Assembly: GCA_012838685.1 (NCBI GenBank)
Contig: DUOU01000152.1
Coordinates: forward strand, 1 to 22,139
Length of the DNA: 22,139 nucleotides
DNA from: Bacteroidota bacterium
GTDB taxonomy: Bacteria > Bacteroidota > Bacteroidia > Bacteroidales > VadinHA17
Reading direction: 5' to 3'
Shown one piece after another: positions 1-7,519 of this stretch. Within the stretch, counting starts at the first letter, position 1, and each line of letters opens with the position of its first letter. Under the pieces are notes generated by a model. That model did not search any database, was not told where the DNA came from, and saw only the letters and a program-made list of their open reading frames with translations. The position numbers and the translations under genes were made by a program.

Positions 1-61
1 CGCGATTAAGGCTATACTGTTCCCATTAAATTGTCGATTTCAATCTTTACCCGAAAAAGAG

Positions 62-69
62 TAATTTCG
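62..69 (+). promoter_or_regulatory. Possible -7 promoter element of the lpx operon
   Basis: TAATTTCG differs at one base from the Bacteroidetes -7 consensus TAnnTTTG and lies 20 bases before the chosen ATG at 89. No clear TTG/TTTG -33 box sits at the expected distance; the nearest TTG, at 31-33, is 28 bases upstream. Weak call. Confidence 0.3.
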
Positions 70-88
70 CAAATTGAAAAAGAGTAAA

Positions 89-1345
89 ATGTTCCCTTCA
101 AACAAGAAAAAGATTATCAATGATCCTGTATATGGGTTTATTTCTCTGCCCGGCGGGATTATATACGACCTCATAGAGCATCCCTGGTTCCAGAGATTAA
201 GAAATATACGTCAGCTTGGCATGGCGTACTATGTCTACCCGGGCGCGACACATACACGTTTCCAACACTCCTTGGGGGCACTCCATCTTACCAAACTCGC
301 TATTGGTACGCTACGGAACAAGGGGGTTGAAATCACGCCTGAAGAGGAGGAGGCGACCTGCATAGCTATCCTTCTGCACGATTTGGGACATGGGCCCTTT
401 TCACACGCAATGGAGGAAATTATAGTCAATGGGGTTAAACACGAAGAACTTAGTCTTTTGTTGATGAGACTGTTGAACGAACAGTTTAACGGTAAGTTGG
501 ATCTGGCGATCGATATATTCACAAATAACTATTCCAGGAAATTTTTTCACGAACTTGTGTCGGGACAGATAGATATGGATCGCATGGATTATCTCCGGAG
601 GGATAGCTTCTTCACCGGGGTCATCGAAGGTTCAGTGGGATCCGACAGGATAATAAACATGCTGAACGTGGTTGATGACACCCTCGTAATCGAAGAAAAG
701 GGGATATACTCCATAGAAAAATTCCTTATAGCTCGCCGATTGATGTATTGGCAGGTTTATATGCACAAAACGGTCATGGTTGCCGAAAATATTTTGACAT
801 CGATGTTTAACAGGGCTAAGGAACTTGTCTTCAGATCCGTAAATCTATTCTCCACGCCACATTTGTCGTTTTTCATGGAAAGAGATTTTTCTCTTACCAA
901 TATCCATTTGGCCGACAATGATTTGAAAGAAAATATAGCCAACAATTTTGTAGCTTTGAACGATAGTGATATATTGGTCGCCGCTAAATACTGGTCTGTT
1001 CACGACGACAAAATATTGTCAGACTTATCTTCCAGATTGTTAAAACGCGAATTGTTCGCGATAGAACTGCAGAATTTCCCGTTTGAAGACAATAAAGTGG
1101 AGACTATAGAAAAAATGGTATTGAATTCCAAAAAAATAGATGTGGCGGATATTGACTATTATGTCTCCACAGGAGAGGTATATAACCGTATATATTCCCC
1201 TGAAGTTCCCGATATTAAAATCCTGGCCAAAAATGGAGAGGTTAATTCCATACTGGCGGTTTCAGATATGTTCGATTTCAATACTTTAAGACTAAAAAAG
1301 AGCAAAAACTTCATATGCTACCCCAAAGAGTGCAGATTAAACTAA
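89..1345 (+). CDS. HD-domain phosphohydrolase (COG1078 family)
   Basis: Predicted metal-dependent phosphohydrolase of the HD superfamily, related to dGTPase/SAMHD1-type enzymes; the substrate is not known for this Bacteroidetes branch. Visible motifs are RFQHS (His60), the signature HDLGHGPFSH (His97-Asp98) and the later DMDRMDYLRRD block (about residues 162-172), which together give the H...HD...D metal site. The C-terminal 200 residues are less conserved. I start at the ATG at 89 (418 aa, beginning MFPSNKKKI). A TTG at 74 would add five residues, but it lies very close to the likely -7 promoter element at 62-69, so the ATG is preferred. It is the first gene of the lipid A operon, with lpxD starting 4 bases after its stop codon. 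Family assignment is sure; the biochemical role is not. Confidence 0.9.
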   Translation: MFPSNKKKIINDPVYGFISLPGGIIYDLIEHPWFQRLRNIRQLGMAYYVYPGATHTRFQHSLGALHLTKLAIGTLRNKGVEITPEEEEATCIAILLHDLGHGPFSHAMEEIIVNGVKHEELSLLLMRLLNEQFNGKLDLAIDIFTNNYSRKFFHELVSGQIDMDRMDYLRRDSFFTGVIEGSVGSDRIINMLNVVDDTLVIEEKGIYSIEKFLIARRLMYWQVYMHKTVMVAENILTSMFNRAKELVFRSVNLFSTPHLSFFMERDFSLTNIHLADNDLKENIANNFVALNDSDILVAAKYWSVHDDKILSDLSSRLLKRELFAIELQNFPFEDNKVETIEKMVLNSKKIDVADIDYYVSTGEVYNRIYSPEVPDIKILAKNGEVNSILAVSDMFDFNTLRLKKSKNFICYPKECRLN

Positions 1346-1349
1346 TAAT

Positions 1350-2408
1350 ATGGAATTTACAGCAGCAGTTATCGCCGGCTTTCTCCAGGGGGAGATTGTT
1401 GGCAATCCGGAGACAAAAGTAAACACTATCGCCAAAATTGAGGAGGGACATCCCGGAGCCCTCTCATTCCTCGCCAACCCAAAATATGAACATCATATTT
1501 ACGAGACAGGGTCGTCTATAGTCCTTGTCAATAAATCGTTTGTGCCAACTTCGGCCGTTAAAGCGACAATGATAAGAGTTGACGATGCCTACAAAGCATT
1601 TGCCTCTCTGTTACTGCTGGTAGAGCAATCCAAGCCCAAGAAAAAAGGTATCCACCCAACGGCGATCATAGAACCCAGCGCGAAGATTGGCGACAACCCC
1701 TATATTGGAGCATATACATATATTGGCGAGAATGTTGTTATTGGAAAAAACGCATCCATTTATCCCCAGGTTTTCATAGGCGACAACGTCAGGATATCCG
1801 ATGATTGCACGCTGTTTTCGGGTGTGAAGGTCTACTCCGATACCGTTATGGGGAACAAATGCACGATACATGCCGGCACGGTAATCGGCGCCGATGGCTT
1901 CGGCTTCGCCCCCCAGAGCCAAGATGAATTCATAAAAATCCCTCAACTGGGCAACGTGATAATTGAAGACCACGTGGAGATAGGCGCTAACAGTACGATC
2001 GACAGGGCTACCATGGGATCCACAATAATTCGTAAAGGGGTCAAACTTGACAATCTGATACAGGTGGGCCACAATGTGGAGATAGGCGAAAATACGGTTA
2101 TAGCGGCACAGTCCGGTGTCTCCGGATCGACAAAAATCGGGAAAAACTGCATGATAGGCGGACAGGTTGGCTTTGCCGGACATCTAAAAGTTGCCGATGG
2201 CACGAAGATTGGCGCCCAATCTGGTATTCCGGGCGACGTAAAAAATGAGAACAGCGTGATTATCGGCTATCCCGCTATAGACCTCAAACAGTTCATGCGC
2301 TCATCGGTGCTGTTCAAAAGACTACCGGACATGAGCCAAAAGATTGACACCCTGGAAAAGAAATTGAAGGAGATAACAGGCGATAAACCGACAAAACAGA
2401 CAACTTAA
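1350..2408 (+). CDS. lpxD: UDP-3-O-(3-hydroxyacyl)glucosamine N-acyltransferase LpxD
   Basis: Third step of lipid A synthesis in the cytoplasm: transfers an R-3-hydroxyacyl chain from ACP to the 2-amino group of UDP-3-O-acyl-glucosamine. The 352 aa length is normal. Residues 1-100 form the uridine-binding N-terminal domain. From about residue 103 runs a long left-handed beta-helix of hexapeptide repeats (pattern [IV]GxxxxI). The catalytic histidine is His241 in IQVGHNVEIG, matching the E. coli HxVxIG-type site. The motif IGADGFGFAP, typical of LpxD, lies near residue 176. The C-terminal helix is charged and probably trimerises or binds ACP. It lies 4 bases after the HD gene; the next gene, lpxC-fabZ, follows after 78 bases. 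Confidence 0.97.
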   Translation: MEFTAAVIAGFLQGEIVGNPETKVNTIAKIEEGHPGALSFLANPKYEHHIYETGSSIVLVNKSFVPTSAVKATMIRVDDAYKAFASLLLLVEQSKPKKKGIHPTAIIEPSAKIGDNPYIGAYTYIGENVVIGKNASIYPQVFIGDNVRISDDCTLFSGVKVYSDTVMGNKCTIHAGTVIGADGFGFAPQSQDEFIKIPQLGNVIIEDHVEIGANSTIDRATMGSTIIRKGVKLDNLIQVGHNVEIGENTVIAAQSGVSGSTKIGKNCMIGGQVGFAGHLKVADGTKIGAQSGIPGDVKNENSVIIGYPAIDLKQFMRSSVLFKRLPDMSQKIDTLEKKLKEITGDKPTKQTT

Positions 2409-2430
2409 GCCTGTTGCGTACAAAAGATTG

Positions 2431-2460
2431 TTGTTTGGTTCGGTTTTTAATATTAATTTG
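2431..2460 (+). promoter_or_regulatory. Possible internal promoter ahead of lpxC-fabZ
   Basis: The 78-base gap between lpxD and lpxC-fabZ is the longest in the operon and is AT-rich. TTG at 2431-2433, a 19-base spacer and TTAATTTG at 2453-2460 resemble the Bacteroidetes TTG-N19-TAnnTTTG layout with one mismatch in the -7 box. This would allow lpxC-fabZ to be expressed apart from lpxD. Low confidence. Confidence 0.25.
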
Positions 2461-2486
2461 CACAATAATTATAACAAAAAATATAT

Positions 2487-3881
2487 ATGAGCGAAAAACA
2501 GAGGACACTGGCAAAAGAGGTGAAACTAAGCGGAAAAGGACTCCACACCGGAGTAAAAGTAAACTTAACCTTCAAACCAGCACCCGCGAACCATGGATAT
2601 AAATTTTGCAGGACCGATCTGCCGGAACGGCCAATAATCGATGCGCTGGCGGAAAACGTAACAGATACATCCAGAGGCACTACCCTTACACAGAACGGGG
2701 TTTCTGTATCCACAATAGAACACGTCCTCGCCGCTCTTTACGGATTGAGAGTTGACAATGCCCTGATAGAGATTGACGGACCCGAGGCACCCATAATGGG
2801 GGGAGCGGCCTTAGCTTTCGTTGAAGCCATAAAAAAAGCCGGAATAGTGGATCTCCCTGAAAAAAGAAAATATTTTACCGTTACGGAGAAAATTACGTTT
2901 TCAGATGAAGAACATGGAGTGGATCTTATAGTTTATCCTGATGATCATTTCAGTATCAATGTACTAATAGACTACAACTCAAAAGTTCTGGGGAACCAAT
3001 ATGCCATTCTGGATTCCATTGATGATTTTGAGACAGAAATATGCGATAGCCGTACTTTCGTCTTTTTTCACGAGATGGAGCCGCTTTTCAAAATGGGACT
3101 TATCAAGGGAGGAGATCTCGACAATGCCATTGTCATACTTGAACAGGAGGTTCCCCAGGAGGAACTGGATAGGGTGGCCAAGTTGCTCAACCGTCCCGGC
3201 ATCAAATCCCATACCGCCGGTATACTCAACAACACAAAATTAAGGTATCCCAATGAACCGGCACGCCATAAATTGCTCGATATAGTGGGTGATCTCGCCC
3301 TGGTGGGAATGCCGATAAAAGGAAAAGTGGTGGCGACACGGCCAGGACACTACGCGAACACAAGATTGGCGAAGATAATGCGGCAGGAGATGAAAAAACA
3401 GAAGTCGAAACTGAACATCCCAGTTTACGATCCCAATAAGGCTCCTGTCTACACTATTGAGGATATCAAGAAAATACTCCCCCACAGAGCACCTTTCCTG
3501 CTCGTTGACAAGATTATAGATATACAGGAGACCCAGGTTACCGGTATTAAAAACGTTACCTTTAACGAACCTTTCTTCCAGGGCCATTTCCCTGATGAAC
3601 CCATCATGCCGGGCGTACTGCTCATAGAGGCTCTCGCCCAATGTGGCGGTATACTGGCGCTGAGAGATGTTGACGAACCCGAAAGATATTCCACATATTT
3701 CCTGAAAATTGATAACCTCAAATTCAAACAAAAAGTGGTGCCGGGCGATACCGTGATCCTGAAACTTGAGTTAATAGAGGTGATGAGGCGGGGAATGGTC
3801 AGCATGTACGGCCAGGCCTTTGTTGGTAACACACTTGTTGTTGAAGGAGAGATGTTGGCGCAAGTAATAAAAAACAAATAA
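2487..3881 (+). CDS. lpxC-fabZ: Bifunctional LpxC deacetylase / FabZ dehydratase
   Basis: Single chain of 464 aa joining two enzymes. Residues 1 to about 305 are LpxC, the zinc UDP-3-O-acyl-GlcNAc deacetylase that commits the cell to lipid A synthesis. Zinc ligands are visible as His79 in IEHVLAAL and His261/Asp265 in HKLLDIVGD. Residues about 315-464 are FabZ, the (3R)-hydroxyacyl-ACP dehydratase of fatty acid elongation: ILPHRAPFLLVD, catalytic His367 in QGHFPDEPIMPG and Glu381 in IEALAQ. The LpxC part is slightly longer before its second zinc motif than in Aquifex or E. coli. The fusion is a known Bacteroidetes trait. It ties the flux of hydroxyacyl-ACP between membrane phospholipid and lipid A to one polypeptide. 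lpxA follows after 4 bases. Confidence 0.97.
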   Translation: MSEKQRTLAKEVKLSGKGLHTGVKVNLTFKPAPANHGYKFCRTDLPERPIIDALAENVTDTSRGTTLTQNGVSVSTIEHVLAALYGLRVDNALIEIDGPEAPIMGGAALAFVEAIKKAGIVDLPEKRKYFTVTEKITFSDEEHGVDLIVYPDDHFSINVLIDYNSKVLGNQYAILDSIDDFETEICDSRTFVFFHEMEPLFKMGLIKGGDLDNAIVILEQEVPQEELDRVAKLLNRPGIKSHTAGILNNTKLRYPNEPARHKLLDIVGDLALVGMPIKGKVVATRPGHYANTRLAKIMRQEMKKQKSKLNIPVYDPNKAPVYTIEDIKKILPHRAPFLLVDKIIDIQETQVTGIKNVTFNEPFFQGHFPDEPIMPGVLLIEALAQCGGILALRDVDEPERYSTYFLKIDNLKFKQKVVPGDTVILKLELIEVMRRGMVSMYGQAFVGNTLVVEGEMLAQVIKNK

Positions 3882-3885
3882 ACAG

Positions 3886-4662
3886 ATGATATCCAGTTTA
3901 GCTTATGTCCATCCCAACGCCATATTGGGTGAAAATGTTACAGTTGAACCTTTTGCTTTCATCGATGATAATGTAGTTATAGATGACAACACTTGGGTTG
4001 GTCCCAATTCTACCATAATGTACGGGGCAAGGATAGGCAAAGAGTGCCGTATATTCCCTTCGGCCGTAGTTTCCGCTATACCACAGGATCTGAAGTTCAA
4101 CGGCGAAGAGACAACCGCCGAGATAGGCGACCGTACCACGATAAGGGAGGGAACCACTGTCAACCGCGGAACATCATCTACCGGAAAGACAGTAGTCGGC
4201 TCCGATTGCCTGCTTATGGCCTATTCACATGTGGCGCATGACTGTATTTTAGGCAACAATGTGATTATAGGAAATACAACGGGACTGGCAGGGGAAGTTA
4301 AGGTGGCCGACTGGGCCATAATAAGCGGAGGCTCATTGGTTCACCAGTTTGTCCGCATAGGCGCCCACGTGATGGCGGGCGGCGGGGCCCGTATCCGAAT
4401 TGACGTTCCACCATATGTATTGGCCGACAGGGAACCGTTATCATATATGGGTGTCAACAAAATAGGCCTCTCCAGAAGAGGATTTGATCAGGAGAAAATA
4501 AATGAAATCCATGAGATCTACAGGGTTATTTACCTGAGCAAAAAGAATCTGACCCAAGCTTTGGAAACCGTAAAAAATGAGTTTGAGCCATCCAGGGAAA
4601 GAGATCATATAATAGACTTCTTTAACAGCTCTGAAAGAGGAGTCATAAGAGCCAGAGTATAA
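3886..4662 (+). CDS. lpxA: Acyl-ACP--UDP-N-acetylglucosamine O-acyltransferase LpxA
   Basis: First acylation step of lipid A: moves an R-3-hydroxyacyl chain from ACP to the 3-OH of UDP-GlcNAc. The 258 aa length is normal. Residues 1-185 are hexapeptide repeats forming the left-handed beta-helix. The catalytic histidine is His118 in YSHVAHDCILG. The IPQDLKFNGEETTAEIGDRT and IREGTTVNRG blocks are LpxA hallmarks that separate it from LpxD and from serine-type acetyltransferases. The last 60 residues form the helical C-terminal domain (GLSRRGFDQEKINEIHEIYR). It starts 4 bases after the lpxC-fabZ stop, and its own stop TAA directly abuts the next ATG, which suggests translational coupling. Confidence 0.97.
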   Translation: MISSLAYVHPNAILGENVTVEPFAFIDDNVVIDDNTWVGPNSTIMYGARIGKECRIFPSAVVSAIPQDLKFNGEETTAEIGDRTTIREGTTVNRGTSSTGKTVVGSDCLLMAYSHVAHDCILGNNVIIGNTTGLAGEVKVADWAIISGGSLVHQFVRIGAHVMAGGGARIRIDVPPYVLADREPLSYMGVNKIGLSRRGFDQEKINEIHEIYRVIYLSKKNLTQALETVKNEFEPSRERDHIIDFFNSSERGVIRARV

Positions 4663-5670
4663 ATGGGAACCGTACCAAGATTCGGCGAAAACGGCCTTGT
4701 TGCCAGAATAACCAAAGAGTTCAGGACCCAAAACCCCTCAACTGTCAAAGGTATAGGCAACGACTCCTCCGTGATCAACAACATAGACAGATTAACTTTG
4801 GTATCAACCGATATGCTCCTTGAGGGCATTCATTTTGATTTAACCTATTTCCCTCTGAAACATCTGGGTTATAAATGCGTTATCCGCGCAATATCCGATA
4901 TATATGCCATGAACGGAAACCCAAACCAGCTACTGGTGGGAATAGGGGCCAGCAGCAGGTTCCAGGCCGAGGCTATTGAGGAGATCTATGTAGGGATAAA
5001 GCTGGGATGCGAAAAATATGGCGTTGACCTTGTTGGTGGCGATATAACCGGATCTCTCACGGGACTCGCGATAACGGTAACCGCCGTTGGTTCGGTAGAA
5101 AATGAGTCGCTGGTAACCCGCGAAGGCGCCCGGGTCAATGATCTTATTTGCGTTACCGGTGACCTTGGAGGAGCTTACATAGGACTCCAGATTTTGGAGC
5201 GAGAGAAAAAAATATTCGAAAAAAACAGTGGGATCCAACCCGACCTTTCGGGGAGCGACTACGTCTTAAGAAGACAGCTAAAGCCCGAAATTCCGCTTGA
5301 TATCCTGGGAAAATTGAAAGATAAGGATATCCTGCCCACAGCGATGATTGACCTCACAAACGGTCTGGCTACCGATCTGATGCAACTTTGCGGCGCATCC
5401 GGGGTAGGATGCAAAATATTTCCGGATAGAATACCTATCGACTCCGAAACCTCACGGTTTGCGGAAGATTTTCATATTGAGCCGTTAATTCCGGCTCTCA
5501 ACGGAGGCGATGATTTTGAAATGCTCTTTACCGTTCCGGTGACCATGCACGAAAAATTATCCGGAATAAAGGGTGTGTCGATAATAGGCCATATCACGGA
5601 AAAAGAAGAGGGTTTGAGAATCGTGGGCGACGACGGAACCAACGTTGAGCTGGACGCTCCGGGCTGGTAA
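4663..5670 (+). CDS. thiL: Thiamine-monophosphate kinase ThiL
   Basis: ATP-dependent phosphorylation of thiamine monophosphate to thiamine diphosphate, the active cofactor; cytoplasmic. The 335 aa chain belongs to the PurM/ThiL/HypE fold. Metal and nucleotide residues are seen in GIGNDSSV (Asp34), STDMLLEGIHFDL (Asp50, His57), ISDIYAMNGNP (Asp79) and the glycine-rich GGDITGS. The C-terminal half has the NGGDDFEMLFTVP block typical of ThiL. The ATG immediately follows the lpxA stop with no spacer, so it is probably the last gene of the lipid A operon and translationally coupled. No other thi gene is in the window and no TPP riboswitch is seen. No convincing terminator follows; the next gene has its own promoter. 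Confidence 0.93.
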   Translation: MGTVPRFGENGLVARITKEFRTQNPSTVKGIGNDSSVINNIDRLTLVSTDMLLEGIHFDLTYFPLKHLGYKCVIRAISDIYAMNGNPNQLLVGIGASSRFQAEAIEEIYVGIKLGCEKYGVDLVGGDITGSLTGLAITVTAVGSVENESLVTREGARVNDLICVTGDLGGAYIGLQILEREKKIFEKNSGIQPDLSGSDYVLRRQLKPEIPLDILGKLKDKDILPTAMIDLTNGLATDLMQLCGASGVGCKIFPDRIPIDSETSRFAEDFHIEPLIPALNGGDDFEMLFTVPVTMHEKLSGIKGVSIIGHITEKEEGLRIVGDDGTNVELDAPGW

Positions 5671-5708
5671 TGGTGAATGTTCTTTATATTGATTGATTTT
5701 TATTCCCT

Positions 5709-5738
5709 TTTGAATTCAGTTTATTTTTATTAACTTTG
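5709..5738 (+). promoter_or_regulatory. Bacteroidetes-type promoter of the Gfo/Idh gene
   Basis: TTTG at 5709-5712, an 18-base AT-rich spacer and a perfect TAnnTTTG (TAACTTTG) at 5731-5738. A transcript would start near 5745, giving a 5' leader of about 35 bases before the ATG at 5779. Confidence 0.6.
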
Positions 5739-5778
5739 GAATCTTACTTTTTTTATAAAACTAATTTCATCCAAGGTT

Positions 5779-7326
5779 ATGAGTTCAAAATTATCAAGAA
5801 AAAAATTTTTAAAAGTTTCGGCCCTAGGGGCAACAGGTGCCGCTTTTACGATCAATCCCCTGATGGCGGCCACAAATCCGGCAGTACAGGGTAGCGCCAG
5901 AAAAACAGCCGCCAGCGATATGGTCAATATCGCGTTGATCGGTTGCGGCGCACAGGGTCCTGGTGTTGCCAGAAGTTTCATGGCTCTTGAAGATGTGCGT
6001 TGCGTCGCGGGTTGCGATGTTTACGCTCTTAAAAGAGATAAATTCACCCAAACGGTGAGCGATTACTATTCCGAAAGGAAAGTGAACAACAAAGGATTCA
6101 AAATGTACGAACATTTTGAGGATCTTATGTTGAACAAGGATGTGGACGCTGTTGTTATAGCTACACCCGACCATTGGCACGCACTTATAGGTGTCGCCGC
6201 TTGCCAGGCGGGAAAAGACATTTTTGTTGAAAAACCAATGGCTTTCACCGTTTACGAAGGCCAACAACTGGTTAAAGCTGTCCGCAAATACGGTCGTGTT
6301 ATGCAGACAGGCAGTATGCAGCGTTCCATGCCTACATTCGAGCATATGGCCAAGATAGCCCGCTCGGGCGTTATGGGCAAAATCAAAACTATCTACGCTC
6401 CTGTTGGCGATCCTCCCCATGAGATCGACTATGAGGAACAACCTGTTCCCGCAGGCCTGAACTGGGACAAATGGCTCGGTCCACTGTCAACCAAGTACTA
6501 TTACAACGAGGAACTCTGCCCGACCGGTGGCGGCTGGGGCGGTTGGCGTTGGCATAAAGGTCTTGGCGGTGGTTACACTACCGACTGGGGCGCACATATG
6601 TTCGACTGCGCACAGTGGGCTTTAGGTAAGGATGGTTCCGGTCCTGTTACGATTATTCCACCAGAGGAGAGTCCATATAATAGTTTGACTTATGTATATG
6701 ACAACGGTGTCGAAATGATTCAGCACTATGATCCATGGGATGGAAACCGCGGTAACAGTGTCAAAATTATCGGTGAAAACGGATGGATATTCGCTTCGCG
6801 GGGCGCATACTATTGCTCCGATCCGGCATGGTCCAGGACAGGACAGGATGATACCGTTCTCCCCGCTGCCCGCGTTGACTCATACGCCGGTTTGACTGAA
6901 GAGGAGAGAGCCGCCGCTACCCAAGCGGTTAATGCTTTAAGGGCAGCACAAGGAACATCAGGTGGCGCTCAGGGAGGCCCTGGAGGTCCGGGAGGCCCTG
7001 GAGGCCCTGGAGGTCCAGGAGGTCCAGGAGCACCGGGAGGCCCGGGAGGTTTCGTAGCCGGCGTTGGCCGCGACGGAATGGAGATCAACCAGAAACATTA
7101 CCGTTCATTCATCGATGGTATCAAGACCCGCACAGATCCCAACACTCCGGTTGAAGTAGGTCAAAGTTCATCGGTTCTCTGCAACATCGGTAACATCGCT
7201 TACGATCTCAAGAGAACACTGCATTGGAATCCTATAACAGATCAGTTCATTGGCGATGATGAGGCGAACAACCACAGCATCATGAACTACAAGATGAGAG
7301 CTCCTTATCAGATCGACGTGATCTAA
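5779..7326 (+). CDS. Gfo/Idh/MocA family oxidoreductase, Tat-like leader, GGP-repeat insert
   Basis: Predicted NAD(P)-dependent sugar or polyol oxidoreductase, 515 aa, probably exported. The N-terminus carries SRKKFLK (residues 6-12), close to the twin-arginine consensus SRRxFLK but with Arg-Lys in place of Arg-Arg, then a weakly hydrophobic stretch with ANPL/AAT-like cleavage possibilities near residues 25-35. The Rossmann motif is LIGCGAQG (Gly55, Gly57, Gly60). The family EKP motif is at residues 151-153 (VEKPMAF), with Lys152 the likely catalytic lysine. The C-terminal domain contains the GGGYTTDWGAHMFDCAQWAL block common in secreted Bacteroidetes and Planctomycetes members. Residues 399-424 are a collagen-like Gly-Gly-Pro tract that interrupts this domain. 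Substrate unknown; GH109-like glycosidase activity is an alternative for some Tat-tagged relatives. Own promoter upstream and strong terminator downstream indicate a single-gene unit. Confidence 0.9.
   Translation: MSSKLSRKKFLKVSALGATGAAFTINPLMAATNPAVQGSARKTAASDMVNIALIGCGAQGPGVARSFMALEDVRCVAGCDVYALKRDKFTQTVSDYYSERKVNNKGFKMYEHFEDLMLNKDVDAVVIATPDHWHALIGVAACQAGKDIFVEKPMAFTVYEGQQLVKAVRKYGRVMQTGSMQRSMPTFEHMAKIARSGVMGKIKTIYAPVGDPPHEIDYEEQPVPAGLNWDKWLGPLSTKYYYNEELCPTGGGWGGWRWHKGLGGGYTTDWGAHMFDCAQWALGKDGSGPVTIIPPEESPYNSLTYVYDNGVEMIQHYDPWDGNRGNSVKIIGENGWIFASRGAYYCSDPAWSRTGQDDTVLPAARVDSYAGLTEEERAAATQAVNALRAAQGTSGGAQGGPGGPGGPGGPGGPGGPGAPGGPGGFVAGVGRDGMEINQKHYRSFIDGIKTRTDPNTPVEVGQSSSVLCNIGNIAYDLKRTLHWNPITDQFIGDDEANNHSIMNYKMRAPYQIDVI
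6973..7050 (+). repeat. 9-bp GGA-GGN-CCN minisatellite coding (Gly-Gly-Pro)n
   Basis: Eight consecutive 9-base units plus a 6-base partial unit, all in frame within the Gfo/Idh gene. Units read GGAGGCCCT or GGAGGTCCA/CCG variants; unit seven encodes Gly-Ala-Pro. The tract is preceded by a Gly/Ala/Gln-rich lead-in (about 6955-6972). The near-identical codons suggest expansion by slippage or unequal exchange. Its composition differs sharply from the flanking sequence. Confidence 0.95.
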
Positions 7327-7346
7327 AATACCAAACTTTAAATCTA

Positions 7347-7383
7347 AAAGAGGGTGCCACAAAAGGTGCCCTCTTTATTTTTT
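7347..7383 (+). terminator. Rho-independent terminator after the Gfo/Idh gene
   Basis: Arms AAAGAGGGTGCC (7347-7358) and GGTGCCCTCTTT (7365-7376) form a 12-bp stem, two of the pairs being G-U, with a 6-base loop, then a T-rich tail to 7383. It lies 20 bases after the stop codon. The A-rich 5' side may let it also serve the convergent gene on the minus strand. Confidence 0.88.
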
Positions 7384-7519
7384 ATGCTTCATCGTTCAGG
7401 AATAACCTATTACTGCCCCTTTAAGATATTATTCATCGCAAACAGCGTTTCGGGCCTTATCTTTTTTTAGTTTTGAAAAATCCCTCCCCGGCATAAACCA
7501 AAAACAGAAAGCATAACTG
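7384..7519. other. Intergenic spacer, nothing recognised
   Basis: 136 bases between the terminator and the end of the minus-strand DUF4139 gene. No ORF with family features, no RNA gene and no second hairpin was seen. Confidence 0.5.

Noticed and set aside
5824..6441. A 205-codon minus-strand open frame opposite the Gfo/Idh gene
   Set aside because: It lies fully within the conserved Rossmann region of the plus-strand gene and shows no domain features.
6973..7050. CRISPR-like or tandem non-coding array
   Set aside because: The repeats are contiguous 9-bp units without spacers and stay in frame in a coding gene; they encode GGP.
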